This document shows, piece by piece, positions 14,167 through 16,355 of a DNA stretch of 16,355 nt; within the stretch, counting starts at the first letter, position 1; every line of letters starts with the position of its first letter. The position numbers and the translations under genes were made by a program. Origin of the DNA: Pseudomonadota bacterium (GTDB lineage: Bacteria > Pseudomonadota > Alphaproteobacteria > Rhizobiales > Rhizobiaceae). Below the pieces are notes generated by a model. That model did no database searches, had not been told where the DNA came from, and saw nothing but the letters and a program-made list of their open reading frames with translations. The stretch covers positions 1 through 16,355 of the forward strand of contig JAEXMK010000254.1 of assembly GCA_023444445.1 (NCBI GenBank), in the 5' to 3' direction.

Positions 14167-15474
14167 ATGATCCCTCGTTACTCCCGGCCGGAAATGGTCG
14201 CCATCTGGTCGCCGGAAACAAAATTCCGCATCTGGTTCGAGATCGAGGCATATGCCTGTGACGCGCTGGCCGAGCTCGGCGTCATCCCGAAGTCAGCAGC
14301 CCAGACCATCTGGGAAAAGGGCGGCAGCGCCACGTTTGACGTCGCCCGCATCGATGAGATCGAGGCCGTGACCAAGCACGACGTCATCGCCTTCCTCACC
14401 CATCTCGCCGAATTCGTCGGCCCCGACAGCCGTTTCGTGCATCAGGGCATGACCTCTTCCGACGTTCTCGACACCACGCTCAACATCCAGCTCGTGCGCG
14501 CCGCCGATCTGCTGCTCTCCGACATGGACCGGGTGCTCGCGGCTCTCAAGACCCGCGCCTTCGAACACAAGAACACGGTGCGCATCGGCCGCAGCCACGG
14601 CATCCATGCCGAGCCGACGACGATGGGCCTCACCTTCGCCCGCTTCTACGCGGAGATGCACCGCAACCGTGAGCGCCTCGTTAATGCCCGTGCGGAAATC
14701 GCCACCGGCGCTATCTCCGGCGCCGTCGGCACCTTCGCCAATATCGACCCGCGCGTCGAGGAACATGTCTGCGCAAAGCTCGGCCTCATCCCCGAGCCGG
14801 TCTCCACGCAGGTCATCCCGCGCGACCGTCACGCCATGTTCTTCGCCGTGCTCGGCGTCATCGCCTCGTCGATCGAAAACGTCGCCATCGAAATCCGCCA
14901 CATGCAGCGCACCGAGGTTCTGGAAGCGGAAGAGTTCTTCTCTCCCGGCCAGAAGGGCTCGTCCGCCATGCCGCACAAGCGCAACCCGGTTCTCACCGAA
15001 AACCTGACCGGCCTTGCTCGTCTGGTGCGCATGTCGGTCGTACCGGCCATGGAAAACGTTGCCCTCTGGCATGAACGCGATATCAGCCACTCCTCGGTCG
15101 AGCGCGCCATCGGCCCGGACACGACCGTCACCCTCGATTTCGCGCTGAACCGACTGGCCGGCGTTATCGAAAAGCTGGTGATCTACCCCGACAACATGTT
15201 GAAGAACATGAACAAGTTCCGTGGCCTCGTGCATTCGCAGCGCGTTCTCCTGGCACTGACGCAGGCTGGTGTCTCGCGCGAAGACGCTTACCGTCTGGTC
15301 CAGCGCAATGCCATGAAGGTCTGGGAACAGGGCGCCGACTTCCTTGAAGAACTGCTGGGTGACGAGGAAGTACGCGCCGCTCTTCCGGAAGAGACCATCC
15401 GCGAGAAATTCGACCTTGGATACCACACCAAGCATGTCGACACGATCTTCGCCCGCGTCTTCGGCAAGGCATAA
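14167..15474 (+). CDS. purB: Adenylosuccinate lyase
   Basis: Cytoplasmic enzyme of 435 aa that acts twice in purine synthesis: it splits SAICAR to AICAR and adenylosuccinate to AMP, releasing fumarate. The superfamily signature GSSAMPHKRNP is at residues 264-274, with the mobile-loop catalytic serine in the Ser265/Ser266 pair. TKHDV (His71), TSSD (97-99) and GRSHGIHAEPTTMG (141-154), which holds the second catalytic histidine, are all present, so the enzyme should be active. ATG 14167 fits the family start (IPRYSRPEM); the ribosome binding site is weak (AGAAAG). In the 90-bp gap before it, TTGAGA (14103-14108) and TAAACG (14126-14131), 17 bp apart, form only a tentative promoter. purC follows after one gene. 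Confidence 0.97.
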   Translation: MIPRYSRPEMVAIWSPETKFRIWFEIEAYACDALAELGVIPKSAAQTIWEKGGSATFDVARIDEIEAVTKHDVIAFLTHLAEFVGPDSRFVHQGMTSSDVLDTTLNIQLVRAADLLLSDMDRVLAALKTRAFEHKNTVRIGRSHGIHAEPTTMGLTFARFYAEMHRNRERLVNARAEIATGAISGAVGTFANIDPRVEEHVCAKLGLIPEPVSTQVIPRDRHAMFFAVLGVIASSIENVAIEIRHMQRTEVLEAEEFFSPGQKGSSAMPHKRNPVLTENLTGLARLVRMSVVPAMENVALWHERDISHSSVERAIGPDTTVTLDFALNRLAGVIEKLVIYPDNMLKNMNKFRGLVHSQRVLLALTQAGVSREDAYRLVQRNAMKVWEQGADFLEELLGDEEVRAALPEETIREKFDLGYHTKHVDTIFARVFGKA

Positions 15475-15493
15475 AGCAGGGTCTCCAAAGTTA

Positions 15494-15523
15494 ATGCCGT
15501 CGCGGTCTTGATCGCGACGGCAT
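15494..15523 (+). other. Perfect 11-bp hairpin between purB and the hydrolase gene
   Basis: ATGCCGTCGCG (15494-15504) pairs exactly with CGCGACGGCAT (15513-15523) around an 8-base loop. No T tract follows on either strand, so it is not a standard intrinsic terminator. It lies 19 bases after the purB stop and 20 bases before the next start. It could protect the purB mRNA 3' end, assist termination, or be a repeated palindromic element. Confidence 0.7.
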
Positions 15524-15543
15524 CAAAGCACAGATATGGGCGC

Positions 15544-16107
15544 ATGAAAGTTTCAGAAGTAGATATCCTCATCGTACCCGGTTACACCAATTCCGGCCCT
15601 GACCACTGGCAGACCCGCTGGGAGCGCAAGTTATCCACCGCGCGCCGGGTCGAGCAGGCGGAGTGGACCAAGCCCGTGAAGGAAGACTGGGTGGCGCGGC
15701 TGGTAGAAGAGGTGAACGCCGCCACCAAGCCCGTCGTGCTGGTTGCCCATTCGCTCGGCGTGCCGACCGTGATCCATGCTTTGCCTGAGATCGCCCATAA
15801 GGTCGTAGGCGCGGTTTTTGTTGCGCCGCCCGATGTCGCCAATCCGGATATCCGGCCGAAACATCTGATGACCTTCGGGCCTTATCCGCGCGATCCGCTG
15901 CCATTTCCGACAATCACCATCGCCAGCCGCAACGATCCCTTCGGCACTTACGAACATGCCGATGACATTGCCGCCGCCTGGGGTTCGCTACTGATCGATG
16001 CCGGCATGTCCGGCCATATCAATGCCGAGTCCGGTCATGGCCCATGGCCGGAGGGCGGCATGGTTTTCGCCCAGTTCCTAAGCCGACTGAAGAAGCCCGA
16101 GACCTGA
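15544..16107 (+). CDS. RBBP9/YdeN-family alpha/beta serine hydrolase
   Basis: Predicted protein of 187 aa. The opening DILIVPGYTNSGPDHWQTRWE is diagnostic for the RBBP9/YdeN family, and the full catalytic triad is visible: Ser70 in the nucleophile elbow AHSLG, Asp131 in SRNDPF and His165 in SGHGPWPEG. Bacterial members are small serine hydrolases or esterases whose natural substrates are mostly unknown. ATG 15544 is chosen because family similarity begins at once; the frame extends to TTG 15508, but that start would lie inside the hairpin and adds unrelated residues. The ribosome binding site is poor. The gene sits between purB and purC in the same direction, which need not mean a role in purine synthesis. 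Confidence 0.88.
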   Translation: MKVSEVDILIVPGYTNSGPDHWQTRWERKLSTARRVEQAEWTKPVKEDWVARLVEEVNAATKPVVLVAHSLGVPTVIHALPEIAHKVVGAVFVAPPDVANPDIRPKHLMTFGPYPRDPLPFPTITIASRNDPFGTYEHADDIAAAWGSLLIDAGMSGHINAESGHGPWPEGGMVFAQFLSRLKKPET

Positions 16108-16321
16108 CAAGGACGGCAGGGCGAGACTCGTTCCAACGCTTGCCCGTCGCAGTGGTCGGTTTCCAGGCGATTTCCGGCCGGCCAACCTTCCGGCCCGACA
16201 CAAGAATTGAAGGGAAGATATGCCAGCCGCATTGTAGAATGCACTCTTTTCCTTTATGGGACCGCTCAAAGACAGAAACGTAACGCCACCAGAATCGGCG
16301 TCAACCAAGAGACCTGCCATT
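16108..16321 (+). other. Leader region before purC
   Basis: A gap of 214 bases. GGCCGG (16176-16181) and CCGGCC (16190-16195) form a 6-bp GC hairpin with an 8-base loop and no T tract; it may help end the hydrolase transcript. Two tiny frames follow: ATG 16220 (5 codons, with GGGA just upstream) and ATG 16239 (14 codons, ending TAA at 16283). No known purine riboswitch or convincing promoter was recognised. Confidence 0.35.
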
Positions 16322-16355
16322 ATGAACCGTCGCCGCCGTATTTACGAAGGCAAGG
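16322..16355 (+). CDS. purC: Start of SAICAR synthetase (phosphoribosylaminoimidazole-succinocarboxamide synthase), truncated by window end
   Basis: Only 11 full codons are inside the window, reading MNRRRRIYEGK. This matches the usual beginning of PurC in this bacterial group, where RxxYEGK opens the ATP-binding, SAICAR-synthase fold. The enzyme joins CAIR and aspartate with ATP to make SAICAR, which PurB then splits, so the two genes act in successive steps. The ribosome binding sequence is weak (AAGAGA about 12 bases upstream). The assignment depends on a short stretch but is supported by purB upstream. Confidence 0.8.
   Translation, partial: MNRRRRIYEGK

Noticed and set aside
14293..15435. 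380-codon open frame antisense to purB
   Set aside because: Same codon-bias artefact; low-complexity, family-less product opposite a certain gene.
1..16355. tRNA, rRNA, CRISPR array, insertion sequence, integrase or attachment repeats
   Set aside because: No cloverleaf, spaced repeat series, transposase/integrase motif or matched direct repeats could be seen by reading both strands, although short attachment repeats could be missed by eye.

Overview
This window is a chromosomal stretch from an alphaproteobacterium of the order Rhizobiales, most likely the Agrobacterium/Rhizobium group. The basis is protein character and gene order (tyrS against an AsmA-like gene, bcp with a DUF455 gene, purB then a small hydrolase then purC), high GC in the genes, and several TTG or GTG starts. 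The species call is an inference, since no database could be searched.

Left part (1-9530) is ordinary housekeeping DNA. The tail of tyrS runs rightward but carries an in-frame amber codon just after its HVGH motif. It converges on a long leftward gene for an AsmA/DUF3971 envelope protein. Divergent from that gene is a pair: a single-cysteine Bcp/PrxQ peroxiredoxin and a DUF455 ferritin-like protein. Next come a membrane-anchored M23 (LytM) peptidase with all zinc ligands, and a two-gene unit of a DEAD-box RNA helicase and a Nudix hydrolase.

Middle part (9531-10977) is an AT-rich stretch of about 1.45 kb without a conventional gene; one 60-base line at 9961 is about 32% GC, against about 67% in a comparable line of purB. 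It is not empty. On the minus strand I find a complete candidate small RNA of about 137 nt, with a TTGACC-17-TTAGAT promoter, several hairpins, a U-rich stretch and a strong intrinsic terminator. Farther upstream on the same strand are a second promoter-like site with a 27-codon reading frame behind a good ribosome binding site, and two tandem reading frames for very small hydrophobic proteins (45 and 54 aa). The stretch ends in a 17-bp, near-perfect inverted repeat just before a Cro/CI-type regulator gene. This cluster is the part most likely to hold something undescribed.

Right part (10978-16355) returns to normal coding DNA: the XRE regulator, an orphan periplasmic ligand-binding protein, rpe, a four-helix membrane protein, purB, an RBBP9/YdeN-type serine hydrolase behind a perfect 11-bp hairpin, and the first 11 codons of purC. 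purB and purC both act in de novo purine synthesis. No tRNA, rRNA, CRISPR array, insertion sequence or integrase was seen.
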